Source of the DNA: Bacteroidota bacterium | Lineage (GTDB): Bacteria; Bacteroidota; Bacteroidia; Chitinophagales; Chitinophagaceae | DNA: 48,918 nucleotides | Assembly: GCA_013288285.1 (NCBI GenBank) | Contig: JABDCE010000011.1 | Span: forward strand, 1 to 48,918 | Direction: 5' to 3' | Shown here: piece after piece, positions 23,602 through 32,882 of the stretch | Position numbering within the stretch: position 1 is the stretch's first letter | How the letters are laid out: the number at the start of each line of letters is the position of its first letter | The notes under the pieces: generated by a model | Database searches by the model: none | The model's input: the letters and a program-made list of their open reading frames with translations, nothing else | Told to the model about the DNA's origin: nothing | Position numbers and translations under genes: made by a program

Positions 23602-25467
23602 TTACTTCGAATCATTGGCCATTTTTATATCACTTACTATACTCCTTTTCCCGGCCGGGGTAATTTCTATAGCCTGGAAGTCTATATGTTTCCCTGATGG
23701 TACTGTTATTTGTAACGGCGTAGTATATTCCAGGTCAGTTTCACGTGGTGTAAAACCATCAATGGTATAATGGATCTTAGCGCCCTCCACGGAAGGGGTT
23801 AGGTCTATATTGAATTTATTGCCGGTAAGCGTCGTGTCTTTAGCGCCTTCAGGTACCGGAACCCGGTAGTTATAACCCTCTTCTTCCAGCCTCGCCAGTT
23901 GATGGGGTAGCCGTTGCATGGAGAAATTCTTGTAGTCCTTGCCTGCTTGTTGTGTCCATCCCGTCTCCGCCATCGCCAGCATACGGGGCAGCAGCATATA
24001 CTCTACTTTGTCAGGCGTGGCTATATACTCTGTCCATAAATTTGCCTGCACACCTATTATATGTTGTTGCTGGTCCTTTGAAAGTGATGAAGGCACCGGG
24101 TCATAAGCATAAGTCTTAGAGAGGGGAGCGTTACCGCCTATACTCAAAGGCTCCTGTGTCGACTTACTTTGTGCATGATCGAAGTACAGGCCGCCGCTGC
24201 CCGGCGTCATAATTACGTCATGCCCCATTTGCGCAGCAGCTATTCCGCCAGCTTCTCCACGCCAGCTCATTACTGTCGCATTAGGCGCCAGCCCTCCTTC
24301 CAGTATCTCATCCCAACCTATAATGCTGCGACCCTGTGAGTTCACAAATTTTTCTATGTTGCTGATGAAATAGCTTTGCAGGCCATTCTCGTCACGCAGA
24401 CTCTGGTCCACAATAAGCTGCCGGCAAAAGTCCGACTTCTTCCAGGCGTCCTTGTTTACCTCGTCTCCGCCTATATGTATATACTTGCCGGGAAACAGTT
24501 CCATCACCTCATACAAAATTTCATGCAGCATTTTGAAAGTAACGTCATTGGGGCAGAACGCTTCTTTTGAATCTCCCCAGTTCTCAAATACCTTGTATTC
24601 CTTTGCCGGGTCACAGCTCATTTCCGGGTAGGCGGCAAGTGCAGCCATAGAGTGACCGGGCATCTCGATCTCCGGTACTATGTTAATGTAGCGGTCAGTT
24701 GCGTATGCCACTACCTCAGCTATCTGCTCCTGGGTGTAGAAGCCGCCATAAGGTGTATTGTCATACAGGTCTGAATCTACGCCATGTACCCTGCCTATCT
24801 TTGTCTGGGCCCTTTGGCTGCCTATCTCGGTGAGTTTAGGGTATTTTTTTATCTCTATTCTCCATCCCTGATCGTCGGTCAGGTGCCAGTGAAAATTATT
24901 GAGTTTGTACGCTGCCATCACGTCCAGGTATTTCTTGATAAAGTCCACATCAAAGAAGTGCCGCGACACATCAAGGTGCATGCCCCGGTATCCGAAACGC
25001 GGATAGTCTTTAATAGTGGCGCATGGAACTATGGCATAGCCCGGGCTTTTGCTCTTCTGTATCAGCTGTATCAGTGTCTGGATGCCATAAAACATCCCTG
25101 AATAACGCCCGTTGATGGTAATATTATTGGGTGTCACATGCAGTTCATAACCCTCTGCAGGCAGCTTGCCTTTGAAATTGAGGCTAAGCACTATTGAGTT
25201 TTTAAGGTTACGGTGGTTTTTGTCAATGGTATTGATATCCGTTACTGACGAAGCAAGCCCTGCTTTCTTCAAATAATTGGAAAAAAAGACCACAGCCTTG
25301 TTATCAGGCGAGTCCACAAATATGATGGTCTCAGGGGTGAGTTTAAATTCACCGCTCTCCCGTTTCGCAGACACCGGCGCGGGTACGATACCCATATTCG
25401 GGTCAGACTTCTGAGCAAAAGCACCGGTGGAAACTGTCAGTATAAATACCAGTAGTAAATTCTTCAT
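23602..25467 (-). CDS. Beta-N-acetylhexosaminidase (GH20)
   Basis: A 621-residue exported exo-glycosidase removing terminal GlcNAc/GalNAc. Signal peptide 1-19 (MKNLLLVFILTVSTGAFAQ). The GH20b N-terminal domain (about 27-150) is followed by the (beta/alpha)8 domain with the catalytic Asp335-Glu336 pair in HIGGDEVN, plus conserved HLDVSRH and HWHLTDDQGWR. A C-terminal chitobiase-type domain is visible (about 545-621, HYTIDGFTPRETD). The start at 25467 overlaps the upstream GH2 stop as ATGA, so translation is coupled. In this locus the likely job is to clear GlcNAc left by mannose removal from an N-glycan. Confidence 0.95.
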   Translation of the reverse strand: MKNLLLVFILTVSTGAFAQKSDPNMGIVPAPVSAKRESGEFKLTPETIIFVDSPDNKAVVFFSNYLKKAGLASSVTDINTIDKNHRNLKNSIVLSLNFKGKLPAEGYELHVTPNNITINGRYSGMFYGIQTLIQLIQKSKSPGYAIVPCATIKDYPRFGYRGMHLDVSRHFFDVDFIKKYLDVMAAYKLNNFHWHLTDDQGWRIEIKKYPKLTEIGSQRAQTKIGRVHGVDSDLYDNTPYGGFYTQEQIAEVVAYATDRYINIVPEIEMPGHSMAALAAYPEMSCDPAKEYKVFENWGDSKEAFCPNDVTFKMLHEILYEVMELFPGKYIHIGGDEVNKDAWKKSDFCRQLIVDQSLRDENGLQSYFISNIEKFVNSQGRSIIGWDEILEGGLAPNATVMSWRGEAGGIAAAQMGHDVIMTPGSGGLYFDHAQSKSTQEPLSIGGNAPLSKTYAYDPVPSSLSKDQQQHIIGVQANLWTEYIATPDKVEYMLLPRMLAMAETGWTQQAGKDYKNFSMQRLPHQLARLEEEGYNYRVPVPEGAKDTTLTGNKFNIDLTPSVEGAKIHYTIDGFTPRETDLEYTTPLQITVPSGKHIDFQAIEITPAGKRSIVSDIKMANDSK

Positions 25468-28130
25468 TTCGTTTCTTGTTTTAGTTCTATCCTTTGTTTG
25501 TCCACATTCCATCCTTCAATGGTCACATCCGGGTTCACACCTGCTTGTGGCGTAAAGGCTATTTGTATAGTTTGTTGCCCACCGGGTAGCACCGAAAAGT
25601 AGTTATTATTATAGAAAGCAGGTAAAATCCTTTTTCCGGTCGCAGCATCTGTTAGCGAAATGCGGTTGAAAAATGCCACCGGGCTGGATAGCGGATTAGC
25701 TACGGTCACTTCTGCAAGTCCTTCCTTGACCAAGTGCGATGAAGCAGAAATCTTTGCTCTGCCTATGCCCTGTAATCCTGTATAGTTTCCGTTCCCGTCT
25801 GGCATCCAGTAGAGGTTTTCATCTATCCGCTCTCCCGTCTCCATGTCCGATAAACGCAGGCTCAGGAAAAAACCACTGTTCTTATATAGTCCGTCAAGAG
25901 TGTTGTGCAGATTGCCATATTCGTTACAGCTGCCTGCCGGCGCCTGCGCAAAATTATCAAACAGGTCATGGTCAAGTCCATCCATAGTGTAGATGGTAAC
26001 CCACAAATGCAACTTATGCGTAGCCGTAAAACCATTGTTGGCAATGCGTATACCATTGCTTACCGGGTCATACATAATGTGTATTGGTTTGCTGCCTTCT
26101 GCCAGTCCGTACATACAGGCATTAGGGTCCAGTTCATGGTCATACATCTGGCCAACCATTGCCATCCACGGATTTTCTGTTTTCCATTCTATGATACCGG
26201 TATACCAGTTCCACATATGGGCTGTAGCGCCTTCCATAAGTGCGCGGTATTGGTTGTAATTAACAAGTTGGGCTTTGTTCGCAAAGTCCTTTACATCGGC
26301 TGGGTGACCATATTTTTCTATGGAAGAATCATAGCTAACGTATTTATGGTAAGTCCATACCGAATCTATATCCCATTTGCCGGTAGCTGCATTATAAGCA
26401 GGCACTTTCATATCTGCTTCCGGAATGAACCGCTGCAACGAAGTGTAGTCGTTTATGCCCGCAGAGCCTACCTCAGAATTGAACGCATAAGAACGGTGCG
26501 ACCAGAAAAAAGTATCTGGCTGAACAGTATACGGGCCATCATAGCTGTGTAACGACATGCTGTCATCATTGGAGTAGTCGAACAGGAAGCGGGTGCCGTC
26601 CAAGTGTGGCAGCAGCGTATCCTTCAGCGCTTTAAGTATATCCGCAGGCGGCTTTATCTCGTTACCACCGCACCAGAATGCCAGAGATGGGTGGTTGCGC
26701 AGCATTTTTATCTGGTCTTCCAGCGAGGCTACATACAGCCGGTGATCATCAGGGTATTTTCTTCTTGCATTGGTATCCTCCAGTTTCTTTGGGTCGTCCC
26801 ATCGGCCATTACAGTCCCCCGACGTCCAGAAGTCCTGCATCACCAGCAATCCATACTTGTCGCACGCTTCATAAAACTCAGGCCGCTCTGTAATGCCGCC
26901 GCCCCATACACGTATCAGGTTCAGGTTCATATCCCGGTGCATCCGTATCTCCGCATCATATCTTTCTTTCGATAGCCGCAGCATAGCGTCAGAGGTAATC
27001 CAGTTGCCACCTTTTATAAATATCTTTTGTCCGTTCACTCGTAGCTCCCGGCTTTTGGTATGGGTGTTCCATACAGCCTTTAGTTCCCTAATCCCGAACT
27101 GCACATGTTCTTCATCAGAAAGGTGTTTCCCTTTTATAAGGAACTGCACTTTCATGTCATACATATTTTGTGGGCCATAGCCATTGGGCCACCACAGCTT
27201 TGGTTCCTTAATAACTATACCGGGTAGTGAAACAAGCTGTTTGCCATGGGGGGCTATCGTTGCTACATTCACGCGCACTTTATTGCCATCAAATGCATAC
27301 ACCAATGTGCCGGATACCGGCTCGTCGCTGCTATTCTCTACTTCTGTTGTTATTTCCACAGTAGCCGCCGCCTGTGCGCTATCGGGCCATCGGGTACCCG
27401 GCACACGGGTAACCACATGTGTATTTCGAATAGCTATTTGTTTTGTCTTACTGATGAATACCTTATCCCAGATACCTGTGTTGCGGTCGTGTACAGGTTG
27501 TATCCAGTCCCACCCGGCCACAAATTGGTTCGTGATATTGTGAGCTATCATCCCGTCGCCACCTTGTCCGCCATTGGGATTCCCCACCGGATCTGGTGGG
27601 TACACGATCACCGCCAGCCTGTTCGCACCGTTTCGCGTGAGGTAAGGGGTAATGTCAAACTCCTGCCTGAGGAACATGCTTTTTTGCTGCTGCTTATTTA
27701 CTTTATGTCCGTTCACATACACATCAAAGCTGTTGTTTACGCCCCTGAATTGTACCCACACTTTCTCCTCCTTTTCAGGATAGGCCTCACTAAAGTCCGT
27801 CACAAACCAATAAGCATAATACGCCCGGCCAGCATCATAAATGTCAGGTATCTGTTTGTTGTTCATTCCATAAAGCGGGTCGGGTATCAGCTTGTTTGAT
27901 AGCAGAGTAGTGAGCACAGTTCCCGGTACCACAGCGGGTATCCAGTTGGCTGTCTGAAAATTAGTTTGCGATATTTCTTCGCCGCTTTTATTAATGTCTG
28001 ATGCCCGCATGGCTCTCCATCCGGTATTCAATTCATATTGTTGCTGCGCGGAAACAGGTAGCCAATAGTATAGCAGTAAGGCCAGCAGCGCTGTTTTGAT
28101 AGTCGATTTATTCACGGTCGTCATTGTCAT
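25464..28130 (-). CDS. GH2 beta-mannosidase, endo-beta-mannosidase-like
   Basis: An 888-residue exported GH2 enzyme. Signal (about 1-28), jelly-roll and Ig-like domains, then the TIM barrel with WGGGITERPEF, general acid/base Glu491 in WCGGNEI and probable nucleophile Glu553 in FNSEVGSAG. The barrel end (KAQLVNYNQYRALMEG, NPW...GQMYDHELDPNA) resembles what I recall of plant mannosylglycoprotein endo-beta-mannosidase, which cuts Man-beta-1,4-GlcNAc in N-glycan cores, more than E. coli-type beta-galactosidase. Exo-beta-glucosaminidase is an alternative. Start ATG 28130 overlaps the GH92 stop by one base (TAATG); Met3 is possible. Confidence 0.85.
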   Translation of the reverse strand: MTMTTVNKSTIKTALLALLLYYWLPVSAQQQYELNTGWRAMRASDINKSGEEISQTNFQTANWIPAVVPGTVLTTLLSNKLIPDPLYGMNNKQIPDIYDAGRAYYAYWFVTDFSEAYPEKEEKVWVQFRGVNNSFDVYVNGHKVNKQQQKSMFLRQEFDITPYLTRNGANRLAVIVYPPDPVGNPNGGQGGDGMIAHNITNQFVAGWDWIQPVHDRNTGIWDKVFISKTKQIAIRNTHVVTRVPGTRWPDSAQAAATVEITTEVENSSDEPVSGTLVYAFDGNKVRVNVATIAPHGKQLVSLPGIVIKEPKLWWPNGYGPQNMYDMKVQFLIKGKHLSDEEHVQFGIRELKAVWNTHTKSRELRVNGQKIFIKGGNWITSDAMLRLSKERYDAEIRMHRDMNLNLIRVWGGGITERPEFYEACDKYGLLVMQDFWTSGDCNGRWDDPKKLEDTNARRKYPDDHRLYVASLEDQIKMLRNHPSLAFWCGGNEIKPPADILKALKDTLLPHLDGTRFLFDYSNDDSMSLHSYDGPYTVQPDTFFWSHRSYAFNSEVGSAGINDYTSLQRFIPEADMKVPAYNAATGKWDIDSVWTYHKYVSYDSSIEKYGHPADVKDFANKAQLVNYNQYRALMEGATAHMWNWYTGIIEWKTENPWMAMVGQMYDHELDPNACMYGLAEGSKPIHIMYDPVSNGIRIANNGFTATHKLHLWVTIYTMDGLDHDLFDNFAQAPAGSCNEYGNLHNTLDGLYKNSGFFLSLRLSDMETGERIDENLYWMPDGNGNYTGLQGIGRAKISASSHLVKEGLAEVTVANPLSSPVAFFNRISLTDAATGKRILPAFYNNNYFSVLPGGQQTIQIAFTPQAGVNPDVTIEGWNVDKQRIELKQETK

Positions 28131-30355
28131 TAGTTACTTGCAGATGATGGCCAGTCTTCAGGTTTTGTTCCCCATTCTTTGTTGGGTTTGTCGCTCATCA
28201 CAAATTCCAGTACTCCGCCTTTCAGCAGCGTAGCGTGGTCTATATAGGTCTTTGTGTACGGCTTGCCATTGAGCGTCACACTTTGTATATACGGGTGGTC
28301 GCTGGCATTGTTCTTTGCTTTTATCACCATCTGTTTGTTAGAGGGTAACTTCATAGTTACTTCATCAAATACCGGGCTGCCAAATACATACTCACCACTG
28401 GCCGGATTGGCAGGGTAGAAGCCCATCATGCTCCATATGGCCCATGCGCTCATCTGTCCGCAGTCCTCATTGCCCGCATAGCCGTCTGGCTTGTCGTGGT
28501 ACATGGAGTCAAGTATATAACGTACCCGTTCCTGCGTTTTCCAGGGCTGGCCCACAAAGCTGTACATATAGGCTATGTGATGGCTCGGCTCATTGCCATG
28601 GGCATATTGGCCTATCAGCCCGCTTACATCCGGCGGCCCGTCTTCAAACCGTGCAGACGAAGACGATGCAGTAAACAGCGAGTCCAGTTTTCTTACAAAC
28701 TGTTCGTTGCCGCCCATCTCACTGGCCAGCCCTCTTACGTCGTGCGGCACAAAGAAGGTATACTGCCAGGCGTTACCTTCTTCATACATCGATGTCTCTG
28801 CCGTAGAAGTAAAGAAAGGATTGAACGGCTCTATCCACTTACCATGTGAGTTTTTACCCCTGATAAATCCTGTCCTCTGGTCATACAGTAGTTTATAGGC
28901 TTCACTCCGCTTCATAAACTCATGGTAGTCGTCCATCTTACCCAGCTTCTTTGCCACCTGCGCTATACACCAATCATCATAAGCATATTCCAGGGTTATG
29001 GTTACACTGTATCCTGCTTTGTCCTGCGGCAGGAACCCATATTTTATGTAGTCGGGAGTACCTCTTATCTCCTGGAAAGCACTCTTCCGCATAGCGGCAT
29101 AGGCCCGCTCCGGGTCAAGTCCTGCCGTGTTTTTGAGTATCGCATCGGCAAGCACAGGTACGGCGTGATAGCCGCTCATGCATCCTGTCTCCCAGGTACT
29201 GAGGTCCCATACCGGCAGTAAGCCATTCTCATCATAAAACGCCAGCATACTGTTCAGTATATCCACATTGCGCTCCGGTTGTGTCAGCGTAAATAATGGG
29301 TTCAGTCCCCGGAACGTATCCCACAAAGAGAACACAGTATACCGTTGTCCCTTATCCATTTTCTTTAGTTCGCCCTTGGCATTCTTATACTTTCCGTCAG
29401 CGTCTGAGTAGATCACGGGGGCCATGCAGGTATGGTACAGCCCGCTATAGAAGATACGTTTCAGATGGTCGTCACTTGTCTTTACCTCTATCTTGTCCAG
29501 TTCGTTTTCCCACTTCTGTGCTGCCGCTCTCTTCACCTGGTCAAAATCCCATCCCTTTATTTCGCCCAGCGCCAGCAGTGCTTTATCCGTACTAACCGAT
29601 GACAGCGCTACTTTCATCAATATCGGTTTCCCTTGCTGGTCTTTAAATTCCAGTTCACCATTATAAACCGTTCCGTTCTCGTCATCCTGGCTTACTTCTT
29701 TATGCCTGCTGTTGTGGTAAACGTGAAGTTTATAGATCGGTTTAGATACCCTTGCCGCGAAATAAAGCTGCTGCACATTGGCCCATCCCTTGGAATACCG
29801 GTAACCAACAATGGTAGTGTCGTTCAATTGTATGATGCGCGTCTTCACCGCCTGGTCATAGTTGATCGCAAAGCTGAGTTCGAAACGAAGTACCGGGTTA
29901 CAGCCTGCCGGAAACTCATACTTATGCAGCCCGCACCGCTCAGTAGCCGTCAGCGATGCCTGTATGCCATTATCCAGTTTCACACTGTAAAATCCTGGCG
30001 TAGCTACCTCATTCTTATGACTGAAATGTATTTTGAAATAGTCGGTTTTGTCTGGTATCAGCGAGGTATTCGGCATTACTGAGATATCTACCCAGTCGCC
30101 GCAGCCGGTGCCGCTAAGATGGGTGTGGCTGAATCCCGCTATAGTGGAGTCTCCGTAATTATAACCGCTGCACCAGTCCCAGCCTTCTGTACCGTTGTCC
30201 GGGCTCAGTTGCACCATGCCAAACGGCACCGTGGCGCCCGGATAGGTATGCCCATGCCCACCGGTGCCCACAAACGGGTCGGCATATTTTACCAGGTTTT
30301 GAGCAAAAGACGTGGAGTATAACAAAACGAGAATGACGCACCCTGCCAACCTCAT
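28130..30355 (-). CDS. GH92 alpha-mannosidase
   Basis: A 741-residue exported, calcium-dependent exo-alpha-mannosidase. The family signatures are clear: VGTGGHGHTYPGATVPFG near the N-terminus, HLSGTGCGD, WDTFRGLNPL, YEEGNAWQYTFFVPHD, HGNEPSHHIAYMY and GNEDCGQMSAWAIW, the last with the acidic residues of the active site. Linkage (alpha-1,2, 1,3 or 1,4) cannot be read securely. The chosen start gives MRLAGCVILVLLYSTSFAQ; in-frame ATGs at 30385 and 30415 are alternatives. First gene of the coupled GH92-GH2-GH20 operon and divergent from the GH125 gene. Confidence 0.94.
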   Translation of the reverse strand: MRLAGCVILVLLYSTSFAQNLVKYADPFVGTGGHGHTYPGATVPFGMVQLSPDNGTEGWDWCSGYNYGDSTIAGFSHTHLSGTGCGDWVDISVMPNTSLIPDKTDYFKIHFSHKNEVATPGFYSVKLDNGIQASLTATERCGLHKYEFPAGCNPVLRFELSFAINYDQAVKTRIIQLNDTTIVGYRYSKGWANVQQLYFAARVSKPIYKLHVYHNSRHKEVSQDDENGTVYNGELEFKDQQGKPILMKVALSSVSTDKALLALGEIKGWDFDQVKRAAAQKWENELDKIEVKTSDDHLKRIFYSGLYHTCMAPVIYSDADGKYKNAKGELKKMDKGQRYTVFSLWDTFRGLNPLFTLTQPERNVDILNSMLAFYDENGLLPVWDLSTWETGCMSGYHAVPVLADAILKNTAGLDPERAYAAMRKSAFQEIRGTPDYIKYGFLPQDKAGYSVTITLEYAYDDWCIAQVAKKLGKMDDYHEFMKRSEAYKLLYDQRTGFIRGKNSHGKWIEPFNPFFTSTAETSMYEEGNAWQYTFFVPHDVRGLASEMGGNEQFVRKLDSLFTASSSSARFEDGPPDVSGLIGQYAHGNEPSHHIAYMYSFVGQPWKTQERVRYILDSMYHDKPDGYAGNEDCGQMSAWAIWSMMGFYPANPASGEYVFGSPVFDEVTMKLPSNKQMVIKAKNNASDHPYIQSVTLNGKPYTKTYIDHATLLKGGVLEFVMSDKPNKEWGTKPEDWPSSASN

Positions 30356-30404
30356 CGTGTTTTTTATTTTATAAAAAGAAATCATTTGAATTGTCGTTGA
30401 GTGT

Positions 30405-30412
30405 ACAAAATA
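30405..30412 (-). promoter_or_regulatory. Possible -7 element for the glycosidase operon
   Basis: The minus strand reads TATTTTGT, one base short of the TAnnTTTG spacing, 50 nt before the GH92 start. A 7-bp inverted repeat (30361-30377) lies in the leader. Weak evidence. Confidence 0.22.
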
Positions 30413-30469
30413 CAACTACTTTTATTGAAGACCGTTAAAACGCTGTTTTTTCTTTGTTTGAACCTTGGT

Positions 30470-30477
30470 TACATTTA
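30470..30477 (+). promoter_or_regulatory. Possible -7 element for the GH125 gene
   Basis: TACATTTA is one base off TAnnTTTG and ends 4 nt before the GH125 ATG, so a transcript from it would be nearly leaderless. It shares the 126-nt divergent region with the GH92 operon. Confidence 0.25.
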
Positions 30478-30481
30478 TAAT

Positions 30482-31900
30482 ATGAATAGAAGACATTTCG
30501 TAAAGCAGGCATCGTTGGCTACAACAGCAGTTTTATTGTCTAAGTATACAACCGCCTGGGGTGCGGAAACTGGATTCCCTGTAGTGCGCGTAGCGCCGGA
30601 CAAACGGAATTTTTCCAGCAAGGCTGTAGAGCGCGTCATAGCCGACGTCACAAAGAACATCGGCAACAAAGAGCTCGCATGGATGTTCGGTAATTGTTTT
30701 CCCAATACTTTAGATACTACGGTCGATTTTGATATTACAGATGGTAAGCCCGATACCTATGTCATTACCGGTGATATTGATGCAATGTGGCTCCGAGATT
30801 CATCTGCCCAGGTATGGCCATACCTGCCCTTGTGCAAGGAAGATGAAGAACTGAAGCAGATGATAAAAGGGGTCATAAACCGGCAGGCAAAATGTATACT
30901 CAAAGACCCGTATGCCAATGCCTTCTATAAAGATGAGCACAAGAAGAGTCCCTGGCATACCGATGTAACTGCTATGCAACGTGGCATCCACGAGCGTAAG
31001 TGGGAGATAGACAGCCTGTGCTATCCCATAAGATTGGCGCATGGCTATCTCAAAGAAACAGGTGATACCTCTCCGTTCAACGAACAATGGATAGCGGCCA
31101 TGTCGCTGGTCATAAAGACGTTTAAAGAGCAGCAGCGTTTCGATGGTAAGGGTCCCTACAGCTTTATGCGCAAAACAGAATTTCCTACAGACAGTGTCCC
31201 GCTCAATGGTTATGGTTATCCTGTTCGCCCCAATGGGCTTATCTGCTCCATGTTCCGCCCCAGCGACGATGCCACTATCTATCCATACCTCATACCCAGC
31301 AACTACTTTGCCTTTGAAAGCCTGGCACAACTGACCACTATCATCAACAAGTCTAAGCAGAACTTCGATATGGATAAAGTCAGCGCCCTCATGGAGCAGA
31401 TAGCTACCGGCCTTGCCAACGACTCTAAAGTAAAGCACCCTCAGTTCGGTGAGATATTTGCCTACGAGGTGAACGGCTTCGGCAGTTACAACCTTATGGA
31501 CGATGCGAATGTACCGTCACTCTTATCAATGAGTTACCTGATCCCTTCTATGAAGTCTGATGCCGTCTATAAGAACACACGCAAATTTGTATTGTCAGGA
31601 GAGAACCCCTTCTTCTTCAAAGGCAAGGCAGGGGAGGGTATAGGCGGCCCGCATGTAGGTATGGACAGTATATGGCCTATCAGCATCACCATGCGCGGCC
31701 TCACCAGCGATGATGATGAGGAAATAAAAAAATGCCTGCAAATGTTGCAAAAAACTCACGCCGGTACCGGTTTCATCCACGAGTCATTCAATAAGGACGA
31801 TGCGTCAAATTATACCCGTCCGTGGTTTGCATGGGCCAATACGCTTTTCGGCGAGTTCATCTGGAAAGTATACAGGGAAAGGCCACATTTGCTGAATTGA
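30482..31900 (+). CDS. GH125 exo-alpha-1,6-mannosidase
   Basis: A 472-residue enzyme of the metal-independent alpha-1,6-mannosidase family GH125. The N-terminus NRRHFVKQASLATTAVLL looks like a Tat signal (twin Arg-x-Phe-Val-Lys, then a hydrophobic stretch), so it is probably exported folded. Conserved features include ITGDIDAMWLRDSSAQ (95-110), PWHTDVTAMQRGI, GGPHVGMDSIWP and a final IHESFN with the likely catalytic Glu. The ATG at 30482 is chosen because the Tat motif starts there; the open frame reaches further upstream. Divergent from GH92 and likely co-regulated with it. Confidence 0.93.
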   Translation: MNRRHFVKQASLATTAVLLSKYTTAWGAETGFPVVRVAPDKRNFSSKAVERVIADVTKNIGNKELAWMFGNCFPNTLDTTVDFDITDGKPDTYVITGDIDAMWLRDSSAQVWPYLPLCKEDEELKQMIKGVINRQAKCILKDPYANAFYKDEHKKSPWHTDVTAMQRGIHERKWEIDSLCYPIRLAHGYLKETGDTSPFNEQWIAAMSLVIKTFKEQQRFDGKGPYSFMRKTEFPTDSVPLNGYGYPVRPNGLICSMFRPSDDATIYPYLIPSNYFAFESLAQLTTIINKSKQNFDMDKVSALMEQIATGLANDSKVKHPQFGEIFAYEVNGFGSYNLMDDANVPSLLSMSYLIPSMKSDAVYKNTRKFVLSGENPFFFKGKAGEGIGGPHVGMDSIWPISITMRGLTSDDDEEIKKCLQMLQKTHAGTGFIHESFNKDDASNYTRPWFAWANTLFGEFIWKVYRERPHLLN

Positions 31901-31936
31901 GATGCTATGTCTCTGTTTGCGTGTTGAGGTAGCATC
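31901..31936. terminator. Weak hairpin between convergent genes
   Basis: GATGCTA (31901-31907) pairs with TAGCATC (31930-31936) around a 22-nt loop in the 41-nt gap between GH125 and the T9SS protein. No good T-run follows on either strand. Confidence 0.3.
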
Positions 31937-31941
31937 GTAAC

Positions 31942-32802
31942 CTATTTTACAACTACCATTTTTTGAGTGGAAGATATTGCGCCGCTTACCACAATATTGT
32001 AATAATATACTCCGGATGGCAATTCCGAATTATCTAGCAGAACATAACCAAAACGGTTATCTACTTGGTAAGTTCTTAGTTTCTGCCCGGTAGTGCTAAA
32101 AAGCTGTAATTCTCCTCTATTAATTCCATCCGGTAACGTAAAAGTAATTTTCACTTCATTTGATGATGGATTAGGAATGGGTTGCGTCGGAAAATCCTTT
32201 GGTTTTTCTAATTGAGACACCCCTAAGACCCCAGTTGTTCCACCTCCACAAGCATCACAAGGTATTGTTCCAGGCAGGTTGTATATCCTTGTCCCAGTGC
32301 CGGTATTTAAAGTAGCAACAAAGACCCCAGTATTTGTACTATGAACCTCAAAATTACTGCCCGCATTTAAGATTGAGTCAACGATAGTTCCATTTTCATT
32401 AATAATAAAGAGTTTATTAGCACCGCTTGTGGGGTAAGAGTTATACGTAACTGATACCTCCAAAAAAGTATCAGTATTAAACAGTGTTTCAGAGCAATAG
32501 GCTACATAAGCAGCTGATGAAGATATTGGGCCAAACCCAAATTCTCCAACGTACCCTGGAATTGCCGGACAGGGTACCATTTTCCAAAAACTGTAATCTA
32601 AGTTGTAAAAATAAATGGTATCGGCAGCGTTTGGTACGTTTTGGCTTCTCAGAATAGCTATTTTTTTTCCAGAACGGCTAAGATTGACTATCTGCGAGGT
32701 GTAACTTGAACTGCTTCCATAAGTGTAGGCTAATGTCATTTGCGCACTCGACTGGCTACTAAAAAAAAACATTATTGCAAGAGTAAGGTATAGATTTTTC
32801 AT
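31942..32802 (-). CDS. Secreted protein with T9SS type A sorting domain
   Basis: A 286-residue protein with a signal peptide (MKNLYLTLAIMFFFSSQSSAQ, start 32802 chosen over 32847). The middle has a beta-rich, Ser/Thr/Asn-rich region with no enzyme motif that I recognise and one CDACGGG segment. The C-terminal 80 or so residues are a type IX secretion sorting domain (PIPNPSSNEVKITFTLP, LQLFSTTGQKL, LPSGVYYYNIVVSG, KMVVVK). It should be exported across the outer membrane and anchored or released. The base composition is more AT-rich than its neighbours. Confidence 0.85.
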   Translation of the reverse strand: MKNLYLTLAIMFFFSSQSSAQMTLAYTYGSSSSYTSQIVNLSRSGKKIAILRSQNVPNAADTIYFYNLDYSFWKMVPCPAIPGYVGEFGFGPISSSAAYVAYCSETLFNTDTFLEVSVTYNSYPTSGANKLFIINENGTIVDSILNAGSNFEVHSTNTGVFVATLNTGTGTRIYNLPGTIPCDACGGGTTGVLGVSQLEKPKDFPTQPIPNPSSNEVKITFTLPDGINRGELQLFSTTGQKLRTYQVDNRFGYVLLDNSELPSGVYYYNIVVSGAISSTQKMVVVK

Positions 32803-32882
32803 ATCGTACATTTTTATAAAAATAAATAATGTTTTGCAATTAGACAAAAAATTAAAAAGAGAAGCTCTTACATATCAAGCCT

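Noticed and set aside
28130-31900. A complete polysaccharide utilisation locus
   Set aside because: No SusC/SusD-like pair, regulator or endo-glycosidase is present in the window, so only the glycosidases are claimed.
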